From positions 1,178,781-1,242,780 of the forward strand of contig NZ_JAAOYW010000001.1 in assembly GCF_011761235.1 (NCBI RefSeq): 64,000 nt of DNA, written 5' to 3'. Numbering within the stretch: position 1 is the stretch's first letter; each line of letters begins with the position of its first letter. This document shows positions 23,921 to 33,058 of this stretch, piece after piece. Below the pieces are notes generated by a model. It worked only from the letters and a program-made list of their open reading frames with translations. It did not search any database and had not been told where the DNA came from. This DNA comes from Frigoribacterium faeni. GTDB taxonomy: Bacteria > Actinomycetota > Actinomycetes > Actinomycetales > Microbacteriaceae. Made by a program: the position numbers and the translations under genes.

Positions 23921-26900
23921 GTGACCGCAGCACACCGAGCAAGGACCCGACCACCGATCAAGAGATGGATCGCCGCGACCACGGCGGTCGTCCTCGCCAC
24001 CGGCACCGCCGCGCTCGTCGCGCCCACGGTCGCCTCCGCCGCCGAGCCGTTCCCGGCCTCGGGCCTCTACGCGACGCAGCAGAACACGTCGAACATCGTC
24101 TCGGTCGACCGGACCACCGGCACGGCCACGACCGTGCTCGTCGTCCCCACCCCCGAGGGCGGGACCGCCCCCACGGGGCTGAACCAGATCGGCCTCTCCG
24201 GCGACGGCACCATGGTGTTCCTGACGAACGCGAGCAACATCTACCAGTACTCGACCAAGAGCGAGAAGTGGAAGGTCACCCCGCGCCCGGCCGACCCCTC
24301 GGTGCCCTTGACGATGGGCGGCGTCGACCCGAAGAGCGGACGCTACTTCTTCGGCGGCCAGTCGAACGGCACCGTCTTCACCTTCACCTCGTACGACCCC
24401 GTCACGAGCGCGGTCGCCACCCCGGCCGTCAGGGTGACGGCCCCCAACCCGCCCGGCAACAACGGCGACCTCGCCTTCGACCGCCAGGGCAACCTCTACT
24501 TCATCTCGAGCACCCCGTCGACCGTGAGCCCCGGCACGGCGCAGCTCTACCGCGTCGACGCCGCCGACCTCGCCGGCGGCAACACGGACGCGAAGCCCGT
24601 CGGCCCCTCCATCTCGACCACCGGCGCCCTCAACTCGCTCGCCTTCGGCGACGACGGCTACCTCTACATCGCCGGATCGGGCCAGAACGGGTTCCTCAAG
24701 GTGAACCCGGTCACCGGCGACAGGCTCGACACGAAGACCGTCAGCGTGTCCATCAGCGACCTCGGCTCGCGCGCCGCACCCTCGACCGGCCAGGTCGAGG
24801 CCGCCTTCTCGGGCGGTCGCCACGACGGGGACGACCAGTTCACCGTGACCCTCGGCGGCGGCGGCATCACCGGGAACAACTCGGCGACGACCACGCCCGC
24901 CGGCGACCCCGCCACCGCGGGGCCCATCATCCTGCTGCCCGGGCAGGAGTACACGGTCACCCAGACGGCGGGCAACGCGACCACCGACCCGGCCGACTAC
25001 ACGACGTCGTACACCTGCACCAACCTCGTCGACGGCACCACCGTCTCCGAGGGCAAGGGCTCGTCCGCGACGTTCACCGTGCCTGCGGCCGGCGGCGACG
25101 TGAAGTGCTCCTTCGCCAACCCGCTGAAGCCCGTCGTCGTCGACTCGGCCTCGTCGGGCAACCGCCAGGGTCAGCCCGTCACGGTGGACGTGCTGAAGGG
25201 CGCCACGGGCGACCCCGACCCGAGCACGCTCGCCCTGACCGCCCCCGCCGTCTCGGGCTCGACGCTCAGCGGCGACGCCCGCACCCTCACCGTGCCCGGC
25301 GAGGGCGTCTGGACCGTCGACCCCGCCACCGGCGCGGTCACCTTCACGCCCGAGAAGGGCACGACCCGCAACCCGACCCCGGTGACCTACACGGTCAGCG
25401 ACGCCGCGGGCGGTCGCGCCTCGGGCCAGGTCGCCGTGAGCTACCTCGGGGTGGCGCAGGACGACGCCGTGACGACGCCGCAGGGCACGGCCGTGACCAT
25501 CGACCCGCTGCGCAACGACGAGGGCACCTTCGACGCCACGTCGGTCGTGTTCCCCGCAGCCGGTCAGCCGGCAGGCGCCGTCGTCTCCGACGGCGGCCGC
25601 ACCCTCACCGTGCCGGGGCAGGGCGTCTGGACGGCCGACCCCCGCACCGGTGCGGTCACCGTCGCTCCCGACGCGCAGCTGCGCGGCGACGCGACCCCGG
25701 TCACCTACCGCGTCTCGGACGCGGACGGCACCCCGTCGACCGCGACGATCACCGTCACTGTGACGGCCGTCGGCCCCGTGGCCCTCTCCGACACCGGCAG
25801 CACCGGCCAGAACACGCCGGTCACCGTCGACGTCCTGGCGAACGACCGTCCCGGCGTCGTCGGCGGCACCCCGCTCGACCGCGGCTCCGTCGTCTTCCCG
25901 TCCGCCGGTCAGCCCGCCGGCGCCGTCGTCGCCGACGACGGTCGCACCCTGACCGTCCCCGGCGACGGCGTCTACACGATCGACCCGAGCACGGGCGCGA
26001 TCACCCTCACCCCGCAGGACGGCTTCGCCGGCACCGCGGCCCCGGTCGCGTACCAGGTGTCGGACACCGGCGGGGAGACGGCCACCGCGTCGTTCACCGT
26101 CGCCGTCGACGCCGTGGCCCCGGTCGCCGAGAACGACGCGGCGACCACGCCGCAGGGTTCGCCCGTCACGGTCGACGTGCTCGCCACCGACGCCCCGGGC
26201 AACCCGATGACGCCCCTCGACCGGACCTCGGTGGTCTTCGCGGCAGCCGGCCAGCCCAAGGGCGCCGTGCTCTCGGACGACGGCCGCTCGCTGATCGTCC
26301 CCGACCAGGGCTCGTGGACGATCGACGGGCGGACGGGCGAGGTCGCCTTCACTCCGATGGCCTCGTTCCGCGGCGAGGCGACGCCGGTCTCTTACCGCGT
26401 GTCCGACGTCGACGGCAGCACCGCCACCGCTTGGGTGCTGGTGACCGTCACCGCGGTCGGCCCGCAGGCCGCCGGCGACGACGCCTCGACGGAGCAGAAC
26501 ACGCCCGTCGCGGTCGACGTCACGACGAACGACCGCCCCGGCGTCGCCGGGGGCACCCCCGTCGACCCGGCGACCGTCGTCTTCCCCGACGCCGGTCAGC
26601 CCGTCGGCGCCGTCGTCTCTGCCGGGGACCGCGCCCTGACGGTGCCCGGTGAGGGCACCTGGACGGTCGACCGCACCACCGGCGTCGTCACCTTCACGCC
26701 CGAGCAGGGCTTCACCGGCACCACCTCGCCCGTGACCTACCAGGTCTCGGACCAGGGAGGCGAGACCGCGACGGCCCCCGTCACGGTCACCGTCGCCGCC
26801 GTGGCCCCGACTGCGGCGCCCGACGCCGCCACCACGCCGGCCGGCACCCCCGTGACGGTCGACCCGCTGCGGAACGACGTCGCGGGCAACGCGGCGACGC

Positions 26901-27664
26901 CCATCGACGTGACGAGCGTCCGCCTGGTCGACCCCTCGGGCGCCCTCGTGGCCACCCTCGTCGTCGCCGGCCAGGGCACGTTCTCGGTCGACACGACGAC
27001 CGGGGCGATCACCTTCGCGCCGGAGGCCGGCTTCTCGGGCGACGCCACGGCGCCGTACGCGATCGCCGACGTCGACGGCGGCACCAGCGCCTCCACGGTC
27101 ACGGTGACCGTGGGCACGCCGCCGACGACCGTGGCCGACCGCACCACCACCCGGCCGGGCACGCCCGTCACGGTGGACGTCGCGGGCAACGACGGCCCCG
27201 GCTCGTCGCCCCTCGACCCGGGCTCGGTCCGGCTCGTGGACCCCGCCACCGGCACGCTCGTCACCACGGTGACGGTGCCCGGCGAGGGCACCTACGAGGT
27301 GGGGACCGACGGCCGCGTCACCTTCACCCCGGAGCCCGGCTCCACCGGCACCGCGACGATCACCTACTCGGTGGCCGGCGAGGACGGCAGCCGCGCGACC
27401 GGCGAGCTGACGATCACGGTGGAGGCGGCACCCGCCGACCCGGCACCGGCCGACCCCCAGCCCGGCACGCAGCCCGGCACGCCGGCGTCGCCCGCCTCGC
27501 CGGACGCCCCCACGGCCCCGTCGGCACCGGCGTCGCCCGTCGAGAGCGCCCTCGCGTTCACCGGCTCGGACGGCGTGCTGCAGGCCGCCCTGGCCGCGGT
27601 CGCGCTGATGCTGGCCGGCGTCACGGTCGTCGTCGTGCGTCGTCGCCGCGGCACCGAGAGCTGA
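23921..27664 (+). CDS. Large CshA-repeat surface adhesin with LAFTG sorting signal
   Basis: A 1247-aa secreted protein. GTG 23921 follows AGGAG by six bases. Order: signal peptide (about 1-42, ending ASAAEP); a beta-propeller-like domain (about 43-280) with [16 protein letters not shown]-type blades; a prealbumin-like domain (about 285-400) with [12 protein letters not shown]; seven CshA-type fibril repeats of about 105-115 aa starting near residues 406, 510, 618, 733, 847, 962 and 1066, each with the pattern T-P-x-G-x-P-V-T-V-D-x-L and F-x-G-x-x-x-P-V-x-Y-x-V-S-D; a Pro/Ala stalk; LAFTG at 1211-1215, a helix and an Arg tail. Such proteins form surface fibrils for adhesion. The near-identical repeats can recombine. 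Confidence 0.9.
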   Translation: MTAAHRARTRPPIKRWIAATTAVVLATGTAALVAPTVASAAEPFPASGLYATQQNTSNIVSVDRTTGTATTVLVVPTPEGGTAPTGLNQIGLSGDGTMVFLTNASNIYQYSTKSEKWKVTPRPADPSVPLTMGGVDPKSGRYFFGGQSNGTVFTFTSYDPVTSAVATPAVRVTAPNPPGNNGDLAFDRQGNLYFISSTPSTVSPGTAQLYRVDAADLAGGNTDAKPVGPSISTTGALNSLAFGDDGYLYIAGSGQNGFLKVNPVTGDRLDTKTVSVSISDLGSRAAPSTGQVEAAFSGGRHDGDDQFTVTLGGGGITGNNSATTTPAGDPATAGPIILLPGQEYTVTQTAGNATTDPADYTTSYTCTNLVDGTTVSEGKGSSATFTVPAAGGDVKCSFANPLKPVVVDSASSGNRQGQPVTVDVLKGATGDPDPSTLALTAPAVSGSTLSGDARTLTVPGEGVWTVDPATGAVTFTPEKGTTRNPTPVTYTVSDAAGGRASGQVAVSYLGVAQDDAVTTPQGTAVTIDPLRNDEGTFDATSVVFPAAGQPAGAVVSDGGRTLTVPGQGVWTADPRTGAVTVAPDAQLRGDATPVTYRVSDADGTPSTATITVTVTAVGPVALSDTGSTGQNTPVTVDVLANDRPGVVGGTPLDRGSVVFPSAGQPAGAVVADDGRTLTVPGDGVYTIDPSTGAITLTPQDGFAGTAAPVAYQVSDTGGETATASFTVAVDAVAPVAENDAATTPQGSPVTVDVLATDAPGNPMTPLDRTSVVFAAAGQPKGAVLSDDGRSLIVPDQGSWTIDGRTGEVAFTPMASFRGEATPVSYRVSDVDGSTATAWVLVTVTAVGPQAAGDDASTEQNTPVAVDVTTNDRPGVAGGTPVDPATVVFPDAGQPVGAVVSAGDRALTVPGEGTWTVDRTTGVVTFTPEQGFTGTTSPVTYQVSDQGGETATAPVTVTVAAVAPTAAPDAATTPAGTPVTVDPLRNDVAGNAATPIDVTSVRLVDPSGALVATLVVAGQGTFSVDTTTGAITFAPEAGFSGDATAPYAIADVDGGTSASTVTVTVGTPPTTVADRTTTRPGTPVTVDVAGNDGPGSSPLDPGSVRLVDPATGTLVTTVTVPGEGTYEVGTDGRVTFTPEPGSTGTATITYSVAGEDGSRATGELTITVEAAPADPAPADPQPGTQPGTPASPASPDAPTAPSAPASPVESALAFTGSDGVLQAALAAVALMLAGVTVVVVRRRRGTES

Positions 27665-27679
27665 TCCGCTCCGCACCCT

Positions 27680-27716
27680 GAGGGGCCGGGCACGCCGCGC
27701 GCGTGCCCGGCCCCTC
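27680..27716. terminator. Terminator hairpin after the adhesin gene
   Basis: A perfect 16-bp stem (GAGGGGCCGGGCACGC with its complement) and a 5-base loop, 15 bases after the stop. Confidence 0.88.
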
Positions 27717-27719
27717 GTC

Positions 27720-27736
27720 CGTGCACCCCGTGCACG
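27720..27736. promoter_or_regulatory. Palindromic candidate operator CGTGCAC-CCC-GTGCACG
   Basis: A 7-bp inverted repeat with a 3-base spacer lies 42 bp upstream of the CNNM-family gene, directly after the adhesin terminator and before a -10-like CTATCT. It may be a regulator site. Confidence 0.35.
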
Positions 27737-27777
27737 TTCGAGGCTATCTCTCGGCGGCCCTCGACACACTCGTCCGC

Positions 27778-29166
27778 ATGGACTCGGACACCCTCGTCAA
27801 CATCGGCCTCGTCGTGCTCTTCGTGCTGGTCGGCGGGGTGTTCGCGGGCACGGAGATGGCGATCGTGACGCTGCGGGACAGCCAGGTGCGGGCCCTCGAA
27901 GCCAGCGGCGAGCGCGGCCGCAAGATCGGGCAGCTCGTCCGCAACCCCAACACGTTCCTGTCGGCGGTGCAGATCGGCGTCACCCTCGCGGGCTTCTTCT
28001 CGTCGGCGTACGGCGCCTCGACGATCGCCCCCGACCTGGTGCCCGGCCTCGTCGCCCTGGGCCTCACCGAGGCCACGGCCTCGACCGTGGCGCTGATCGG
28101 CATGACCCTCGTGGTCGCGTACCTCTCGCTCGTCTTCGGCGAGCTCGTGCCGAAGCGCCTCGCGATGCAGAAGTCGGTCGCCTTCACGAAGGCGCTCGCA
28201 CCGCCGCTGAACGCCCTGGCCCGGCTGATGAGGCCGCTCATCTGGCTGCTGTCCGTGTCGACGAACGCCGTGGGGCGCCTCCTCGGGCTCGACCCCGACC
28301 AGAAGGAGGACGAGGTCTCGGCCGACGAGGTGCGCGACATCATCTCGAACACGAGCGAGATCGACCGCGACAGCCGCAGCATCCTCGCCGACGTGCTCGA
28401 CGCCGACGACCGCCGTGTCGCCGAGGTGATGCGTCCGCGGCCCGACGTCTCGTTCCTCAGCGGCGACTCGTCCGTCTCCGACGGCTACCGCGACGTGCTC
28501 GCGCTGCCGCACTCGCGGTACCCCGTCGTCGGCACCAGCCGGGACGACGTGCTCGGCTTCGTGCACGTGCGCGACCTCATGGCGTCCGTCCCCGCGGCCG
28601 GCGGCGACGGCGCGACCACGGTCGCCGAGATCACCCGTCCGATCCTCGCCCTGCCCGGCACGACGAAGGTGCTCGGCGCCCTGAGCACCATGCGCGACGA
28701 GGGCCACCAGATCGCGGTCGTCATCGACGAGTACGGCGGCACCGACGGCATCGTCACCCTCGAGGACCTGCTCGAGGAGCTCGTCGGCGAGATCTACGAC
28801 GAGTACGACACCGCCGACCGCGGCGAAGGCGTGCTGGAGGCGGGCGAGACCCGAGAGGTCGAGGGCGGCCTGATCGTCGAGGAGCTCGAGGAGGAGACCG
28901 GCGTCTCGCTGCCGGACGGCCCCTACGAGACCGTCGGCGGCTACGTGTTCGACGCCCTCGGCCGCCTCGCCGTCGTCGGCGACACCATCGCCGTCGACGG
29001 GGCGACGCTCGAGGTCGTGCGCATGGAGGGCTACCGGATCGCCGCGGTGCGCGTGACGCCGCTCGAGCACCACGCCGAGCCGCCGACGGCCGCCTCGGCC
29101 GCCCTGCCCGCCCCGCGCGAGGACGCCGGGGCGAGCGCCGTCGACACGGGCGACCAGAGAAGGTAG
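27778..29166 (+). CDS. CNNM/CBS-domain membrane protein (HlyC/CorC family)
   Basis: A 462-aa protein with the full family order: a CNNM transmembrane domain (about 1-200, with NPNTFLSAVQIGVTLAGFFS and VFGELVPKRLAMQ), two CBS domains (about 215-345, with VAEVMRPRPDV and HQIAVVIDEYGGTDGIVTLE) and a CorC/HlyC transporter-associated domain (about 360-435). By family it is linked to magnesium or divalent-cation efflux, with nucleotide sensing by the CBS pair; the old name hemolysin is misleading. ATG 27778 is preferred because translation opens directly on the first membrane helix and upstream sequence overlaps the terminator. Monocistronic. Confidence 0.92.
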   Translation: MDSDTLVNIGLVVLFVLVGGVFAGTEMAIVTLRDSQVRALEASGERGRKIGQLVRNPNTFLSAVQIGVTLAGFFSSAYGASTIAPDLVPGLVALGLTEATASTVALIGMTLVVAYLSLVFGELVPKRLAMQKSVAFTKALAPPLNALARLMRPLIWLLSVSTNAVGRLLGLDPDQKEDEVSADEVRDIISNTSEIDRDSRSILADVLDADDRRVAEVMRPRPDVSFLSGDSSVSDGYRDVLALPHSRYPVVGTSRDDVLGFVHVRDLMASVPAAGGDGATTVAEITRPILALPGTTKVLGALSTMRDEGHQIAVVIDEYGGTDGIVTLEDLLEELVGEIYDEYDTADRGEGVLEAGETREVEGGLIVEELEEETGVSLPDGPYETVGGYVFDALGRLAVVGDTIAVDGATLEVVRMEGYRIAAVRVTPLEHHAEPPTAASAALPAPREDAGASAVDTGDQRR

Positions 29167-29338
29167 CTCCTCGTGCGGGGCGGTGACAAGCCCCCGTGGT
29201 GCGGCGCCGGGGTCCCCGTAGCCTCGGACCACCGCAGCGCCCCGGGGTGACCGACCCGAACCTCCGCCCCCGCCCGACCGCTGCGCAGCCCCGAGGCCCC
29301 CTGAACGGTCCCGGGACGATCGAGCCCCCTCCCCCGGT

Positions 29339-29364
29339 GAGCCCCCTCCCGGCGGAGGGGGCTC
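29339..29364. terminator. Terminator hairpin after the CNNM-family gene
   Basis: An 11-bp stem GAGCCCCCTCC / GGAGGGGGCTC with loop CGGC. Confidence 0.8.
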
Positions 29365-29431
29365 GCTGCGTCCGCGCGCGGCCGACAGGGCCGCAGGTCG
29401 TTCGAGCCCCTGCGGATATCCGATCTGCGAA

Positions 29432-29465
29432 CTCGCTAGTCGGTCTAATTAGATGAACTAGCGAG
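29432..29465. promoter_or_regulatory. 34-bp AT-rich palindrome, candidate MarR operator
   Basis: Outer arms CTCGCTAGT (29432-29440) and ACTAGCGAG (29457-29465) and an inner perfect palindrome TCTAATTAGA (29444-29453) share the same centre, so 28 of 34 positions are symmetric. The AT content is far above the surroundings. A -10-like element TATCTT follows near 29476. The MarR gene in the same block (30337) makes it a likely binding site. Confidence 0.6.
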
Positions 29466-29630
29466 ATCGTGTAACTATCTTCGTGTACCGATTCACGGCG
29501 GTACGAGGGCCTCGAGAGAGGCGCTCACGGGGTCTCGCACGAGATCCCCACGGGGCCTCGCGAGGGGCTCCGGGACCCGAACGAACATGCACCTCGAGGG
29601 CAGCGCAGGGCTGCCAGGAACGAGCAGGAC

Positions 29631-29774
29631 ATGAACACCCCGCAGCACTCCCCCTTCTCCGAGATCCGCGACGCGGACCGCCAGGTGACGCTCTTCGTCG
29701 TCGCCACCTCGGCCCTCGCCGCGTGCGGCACCCTCATCGCCGGCATGCTCGTCGCGATGGGCGCCGGCGCATGA
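29631..29774 (+). CDS. 47-aa single-helix membrane micro-protein
   Basis: A 47-aa protein: a polar N-terminus (MNTPQHSPFSEIRDADRQ) and one transmembrane helix (VTLFVVATSALAACGTLIAG). It is a clear paralogue of the 48-aa protein at 32708-32854; both share D-x-D-R-x-V-T-L-x-V-V-x-x-S-A-L-A-x-x-G-T. Conservation of that core supports real coding. Its stop overlaps the ATG of the next gene (ATGA), so the four small genes here are translationally coupled. Topology would leave the N-terminus in the cytoplasm. Function unknown; the kinase gene at 30906 lies between the two paralogues. Confidence 0.75.
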   Translation: MNTPQHSPFSEIRDADRQVTLFVVATSALAACGTLIAGMLVAMGAGA

Positions 29775-29875
29775 GCGCCTCGACCGTCCCGGCCGCCGAC
29801 GCCGCCCACCACCTCCTCGCCGAGACCCAGCCGCTCGACCTCGCCGACCTGTTCGACACCGAGGTCGTCCGATGA
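29771..29875 (+). CDS. 34-aa micro-protein
   Basis: A 34-aa reading frame, MSASTVPAADAAHHLLAETQ continuing to PLDLADLFDTEVVR. It starts within the stop of the 47-aa gene and ends within the start of the 100-aa gene, with 4-nt overlaps on both sides. Codon choice is nearly all GC-ending, like neighbouring genes. Acidic, no membrane helix, no cysteine. No family recognised. The tight coupling is the main support for its being translated. Confidence 0.6.
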   Translation: MSASTVPAADAAHHLLAETQPLDLADLFDTEVVR

Positions 29876-30174
29876 GCCTCGACCTGCGCGGTCTGTCGCA
29901 CGAGGGCCTCGTCGCCGCCGTCGCCGGCCGCCTCGCCGCCCCGTCCCAGCTGACGGCCGCCGAGCTCGACAGCTTCTACGTGCGCGACCGCTCGGTGCCC
30001 GCCGTCCGCATCGAGACTTACCCGCGTCGCCGTCGCGTCCGCGACGTCGTCGCCTCGATGGCCGAGTCCGTCGCCGCGGCCACGGGCCCTGCCGAGGTCA
30101 GCTACGCGAGCTTCTTCGTCGACCCCGAGTCGGTCCGCCCGGCCGTGCAGCGCGAGATGGCGGTGGCGTCGTGA
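29872..30174 (+). CDS. 100-aa protein of unknown function
   Basis: A 100-aa soluble protein starting MSLDLRGLSHEGLVAAVAGR, with a basic patch (ETYPRRRRVRDVVASM) and a C-terminal region rich in Glu/Val/Ser (AEVSYASFFVDPESVRPAVQ). It overlaps its neighbours by four bases at both ends. Codon use matches the genome. No known domain is recognised; predicted mostly helical. Third gene of the micro-protein operon. Confidence 0.7.
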   Translation: MSLDLRGLSHEGLVAAVAGRLAAPSQLTAAELDSFYVRDRSVPAVRIETYPRRRRVRDVVASMAESVAAATGPAEVSYASFFVDPESVRPAVQREMAVAS

Positions 30175-30260
30175 CCTTCGCGGCCCGCATCCTGCTGAGC
30201 ACCCCGACCGACCACGTCGCGTACTTCGACACCACCATCGACGACGACGACCTGGACTGA
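30171..30260 (+). CDS. 29-aa acidic micro-protein
   Basis: A 29-aa frame from GTG 30171 overlapping the previous stop (GTGA): VTFAARILLSTPTDHVAYFD then TTIDDDDLD. It ends in a run of aspartates. With only 29 codons the coding claim rests on the overlap, the GC-ending codons and its place in the operon. Function unknown; a small interaction peptide is possible. Confidence 0.45.
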   Translation: MTFAARILLSTPTDHVAYFDTTIDDDDLD

Positions 30261-30336
30261 GCCCCACGGCTCGACCGGCACCACCGCCACCCCCGTCCAC
30301 CCCGACGACCTGATCACTCAGAGGACACGACCCCGC

Positions 30337-30804
30337 ATGCCGCAGAAGATCCAGGCCGCACGCCTGCACGCCTCGCTCGAGGCCTGGCGCATCACCGAGC
30401 AGCGCCTCGACCGCACGGTCTCGTCGGCGGGGGCCCTGCCCCGCACCGAGCGCGACGCCCTCGCCCTCGTGCTCGCCGCGGAGCAGACCGACGAGCCCAT
30501 GACGCCGAGCGGCCTCGCCACGACGCTGGGCTTCTCGTCGCCCGCGGTGTCGAACCTGCTGCACCGGCTGCAGGACGCCGGGCTCGTGGTCTGCACCCCC
30601 GACCCCTCGGACGGGCGCCGCAAGATCGTGACGACGACCGAGGCCGGCCGCGACGCCTGCGACACCGTCACGAGCGCCCCGCACGTGCGCCGGTTCCTGA
30701 TGGACGTCCCCGCCGACCAGGCCGCCGCCGTGAGCGCGTTCCTGGACGGGCTCAGCTCGGTGATCGCGCAGCAGCAGACCGGCGCGCCCACGAGCGCCCG
30801 CTAG
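30337..30804 (+). CDS. MarR-family transcriptional regulator
   Basis: A 155-aa winged-helix regulator: dimer helix (LHASLEAWRITEQRLDRTVS), HTH (MTPSGLATTLGFSSPAVSNL) and the wing with the typical Asp-x-R-x-x-R-x-V pattern (PDPSDGRRKIVTTTEAG). ATG 30337 follows AGAGGA. It lies 76 bp after the micro-protein genes on the same strand, so it is probably part of the same transcript and binds the palindrome at 29432. Ligand unknown. Confidence 0.9.
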   Translation: MPQKIQAARLHASLEAWRITEQRLDRTVSSAGALPRTERDALALVLAAEQTDEPMTPSGLATTLGFSSPAVSNLLHRLQDAGLVVCTPDPSDGRRKIVTTTEAGRDACDTVTSAPHVRRFLMDVPADQAAAVSAFLDGLSSVIAQQQTGAPTSAR

Positions 30805-30829
30805 CCGCCCTCGGCCACGCGCGCCGTCC

Positions 30830-30858
30830 GGCCCCCTGCCCCCAGCGGGCAGGGGGCC
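30830..30858. terminator. Terminator hairpin after the MarR gene
   Basis: A 12-bp stem GGCCCCCTGCCC / GGGCAGGGGGCC with loop CCAGC. Confidence 0.85.
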
Positions 30859-30893
30859 GTCGTGCGTCGCGACCCGGAGCCCCCGCCGCCCGG

Positions 30894-30905
30894 TAGCCTC
30901 GGGGC
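30894..30905 (+). promoter_or_regulatory. Leaderless promoter -10 of the Ser/Thr kinase gene
   Basis: TAGCCT (30894-30899) is followed by CGGGGC and the ATG at 30906, with no ribosome-binding site. Confidence 0.55.
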
Positions 30906-32558
30906 ATGGACGACCGGGACGACGACGCGACCGTGGACGACCGACACGACCCCCGCCTCCTCGCCGGCCGGTACCTGCTCGGCGACACGCTGGGCCGAGG
31001 CGGCATGTCGACGGTGCACCGCGCGCACGACCAGCTGCTCGGGCGCACCGTCGCCGTCAAGGTGCTCAGCGCCCAGGGCTCCGACCCCGCCGAGGTCCAG
31101 CGGGCACAGAACGAGGTCGCCGTGCTCGCCTCGCTCAGCCACCCCGCCCTCGTCACCCTCTACGACGCCGACGTCGCTCCCCGCAGCGGGCCCGCCTGGC
31201 TGGCGATGGAGCTCGTCGACGGCCCCTCCCTCTCGGGCCGCCTGCACGAGGGGCCCCTCGACCCGACCGAGGTCGGGCAGATGCTCGTCGACCTGGCCGG
31301 CGCGCTGCACGTCGTCCAGTCGGCCGGCATCGTGCACCGCGACGTCAAGCCGAGCAACGTGCTGCTCGCCCCCTCGCCCGTGCCGGGACGCCGCTGGTCG
31401 CCGAAGCTGGCCGACTTCGGCATCGCGTCGCTGGTCGACTCGACCCGCGTGACGGCCACCGGCGCCGTCGTCGGGACGGCCGCCTACCTGAGCCCCGAGC
31501 AGGCGCTCGGCACCCGGGTCGGGCCCGCGTCCGACGTCTACTCGCTCGGGCTCGTCGTGCTCGAGGCGCTGACCGGCGAGCGCGCGTTCCCCGGCTCGAT
31601 GATCGAGTCGCTCACCGGGCGCCTGCACCGCGACCCCTCCGTGCCCGACGCGCTCGGGCCGGAGTGGGCGTCGGTGCTGCGCGCCATGACCGCGCGCGAG
31701 ACCGAGGCACGACCGACGGCGCTGGAGGTGCTCACGCGCGCGGAGGCGCTGGCCGCCGGGGGCGGACACGCCGACGACGCCCGCACCGGCGCCGCCACGG
31801 TGCTCATGCCGAGCGCGGGCGGCGACGCCCCGACGCGTCGGATGCCGGCGGCGGCCGCCGGCGCGGCCGGCGTGGCCGGAGCCGCCGGGGCCGGGGCGGC
31901 GCTCGGCTGGGCGGACTCCGCCGCCGCGACCGAGCGCTTCTCCGCCGTCGACGGGACGGGCGCCGGCTCCGGTGCCGGCACGGGCGCAGGAGGCGGCTCG
32001 ACGACCGACGAGCCCGAGCGGCGCAGCCGACGCGGCGTCGTCGTCGCCGGTCTCGTGGCGCTCGCCCTGGGCGCCGCCGCCGCGGTCGGCTTCGCCGTGA
32101 CCCAGGGCGGCGACGAGCCCACGGCCCCGGCGACGAGCGACTCCCCCGCCCCGGCCGAGACCGCGCCCGCGGCGACCGAGCCCGCCGACACCACCTCTCC
32201 GTCGACCGAGGACGAGCCGGCGCCGGCGCCCTCGACGTCCGAGCCCGCCGACGAGCCGAGCTCGGCCGACCCGGCGCCGGTCGAGAGCGACCCGGTCGAG
32301 GAGCCCGAGCCGAGCCAGCCCGAAGAGCCGACGCAGCCGGAGGCGCCGGGCAACGGCAACGGCGGCGGCAACGGCAACGGCGGTGCGGGCAACGGCGGTG
32401 CGGGCACGGGCGGCACGGGCACCGACGGCGCGGGCACGGGCGGCCCGGGCAAGGGCTCCGGTGCGGACGACGTCGGGGCCGGTCCGGGCGGCGCCGGGAC
32501 CGAGGTCGACCTCGGCAGCCTGACCGACGGCCCGGGAGGCGGTCCGAAGGCAGGCTGA
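30906..32558 (+). CDS. Transmembrane serine/threonine protein kinase
   Basis: A 550-aa Hanks-type kinase. The glycine loop GRGGMSTV is at residues 30-37, the ATP-anchoring Lys is Lys52 (VAVKVL), the catalytic HRD is His144-Asp146 (HRDVKPSNVLL), DFG starts at Asp170, and GTAAYLSPEQA is the activation-segment end. A transmembrane helix lies at about 376-398. The outer part is a Pro/Glu/Ser stalk followed by a Gly/Asn repeat (GNGNGGGNGNGG); there are no PASTA domains, so the signal sensed is unclear. Probably monocistronic with a leaderless mRNA; the 48-aa membrane protein follows after 149 bp. Confidence 0.93.
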   Translation: MDDRDDDATVDDRHDPRLLAGRYLLGDTLGRGGMSTVHRAHDQLLGRTVAVKVLSAQGSDPAEVQRAQNEVAVLASLSHPALVTLYDADVAPRSGPAWLAMELVDGPSLSGRLHEGPLDPTEVGQMLVDLAGALHVVQSAGIVHRDVKPSNVLLAPSPVPGRRWSPKLADFGIASLVDSTRVTATGAVVGTAAYLSPEQALGTRVGPASDVYSLGLVVLEALTGERAFPGSMIESLTGRLHRDPSVPDALGPEWASVLRAMTARETEARPTALEVLTRAEALAAGGGHADDARTGAATVLMPSAGGDAPTRRMPAAAAGAAGVAGAAGAGAALGWADSAAATERFSAVDGTGAGSGAGTGAGGGSTTDEPERRSRRGVVVAGLVALALGAAAAVGFAVTQGGDEPTAPATSDSPAPAETAPAATEPADTTSPSTEDEPAPAPSTSEPADEPSSADPAPVESDPVEEPEPSQPEEPTQPEAPGNGNGGGNGNGGAGNGGAGTGGTGTDGAGTGGPGKGSGADDVGAGPGGAGTEVDLGSLTDGPGGGPKAG

Positions 32559-32707
32559 GCAGGCCCCGGGAGCTGCCGGGCACCTCCTCGGCTCTGCAGC
32601 CCTGGCCGCAGAACGAAGTCGGCGGTGGCGACAGGTGCGCCGTGCCGACCAGGGGGGCATGCTGGGCGCGCCTCGAGCGGTCGAGGCGCCGACCGGAGGG
32701 AGCCCTG

Positions 32708-32854
32708 ATGACGTACCCCGACCCCGACCAGGGCGACCTGCCCTCGCTCGGCGACACCGACCGACGGGTGACGCTGCTCGTCGTGGTCGCGTCCGCCCTG
32801 GCCGTCCTCGGCACGGCGACCGCCGGCCTGCTCACGGTGCTGGGCCTGCTCTAG
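32708..32854 (+). CDS. 48-aa single-helix membrane micro-protein
   Basis: A 48-aa protein: polar N-terminus (MTYPDPDQGDLPSLGDTDRR) then a transmembrane helix (VTLLVVVASALAVLGTATAG). It is a paralogue of the 47-aa protein at 29631. GGAGGG lies 5 bases before the ATG. The longer in-frame reading upstream is a shadow of the kinase gene. The similarity between two tiny proteins flanking a kinase supports both as real genes. Function unknown. Confidence 0.75.
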   Translation: MTYPDPDQGDLPSLGDTDRRVTLLVVVASALAVLGTATAGLLTVLGLL

Positions 32855-32933
32855 CCGACGTGCAGGGCCGACCTCAGGGTCGCCCGGGCCAGGTCCCCGT
32901 CCCCGAACTGGGGCGTCCTCACTTCTGCGGACA

Positions 32934-32951
32934 TCGATAGCCTCGTATCGA
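32934..32951. promoter_or_regulatory. Palindrome TCGATA-6-TATCGA upstream of the SipW module
   Basis: A 6-bp inverted repeat encloses GCCTCG and overlaps a -10-like TAGCCT. It may control the secreted-protein operon that starts at 33059. Confidence 0.4.
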
Positions 32952-33058
32952 CCGGTGGAGGATCAGTCGTCACCGTCGTGGGGGCCGCTGGGAATCGGCA
33001 CGTCACGGCCGCGCCGGTCGCGACCGTGACCGACCGACCCGACCGAAAGACCGATCAC

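Larger units (their letters stand above)
29167..29630 (+). other. 464-bp regulatory spacer before the micro-protein operon
   Basis: This gap holds the terminator of the CNNM gene, a 34-bp AT-rich palindrome, a possible promoter and a structured leader of about 150 nt. The leader can fold GGGGTCTC (29529-29536) against GAGATCCCC (29541-29549) and contains the palindrome CCTCGCGAGG. A reading frame covers 29483-29875 in the frame of the 34-aa gene, but its first part uses rare AGA/AGG/CGA codons and is unlikely to be translated. Confidence 0.5.

Noticed and set aside
23804-27769. 1321-codon minus-strand frame opposite the adhesin gene
   Set aside because: It is the GC-skew shadow of the plus-strand adhesin: Arg/Gly/Ala/Asp-rich, no domains, and the plus strand has signal peptide, repeats and sorting signal.
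29432-29465. Phage attachment site or intrinsic terminator
   Set aside because: No integrase gene, no tRNA and no second copy in the window; the palindrome is AT-rich without a GC stem and U-tract, so an operator is more likely.
29483-29875. 130-codon frame extending the 34-aa gene upstream
   Set aside because: The first 96 codons use AGA, AGG, CGA, GGA and GCA, unlike the genome, and pass through a hairpin-rich leader; the 47-aa gene covers its second half with better codon use and a conserved paralogue.
29771-30260. RiPP or bacteriocin precursor cluster
   Set aside because: No modifying enzyme, transporter or protease lies next to the small genes, and the peptides lack Cys, Ser/Thr-rich cores or leader motifs.
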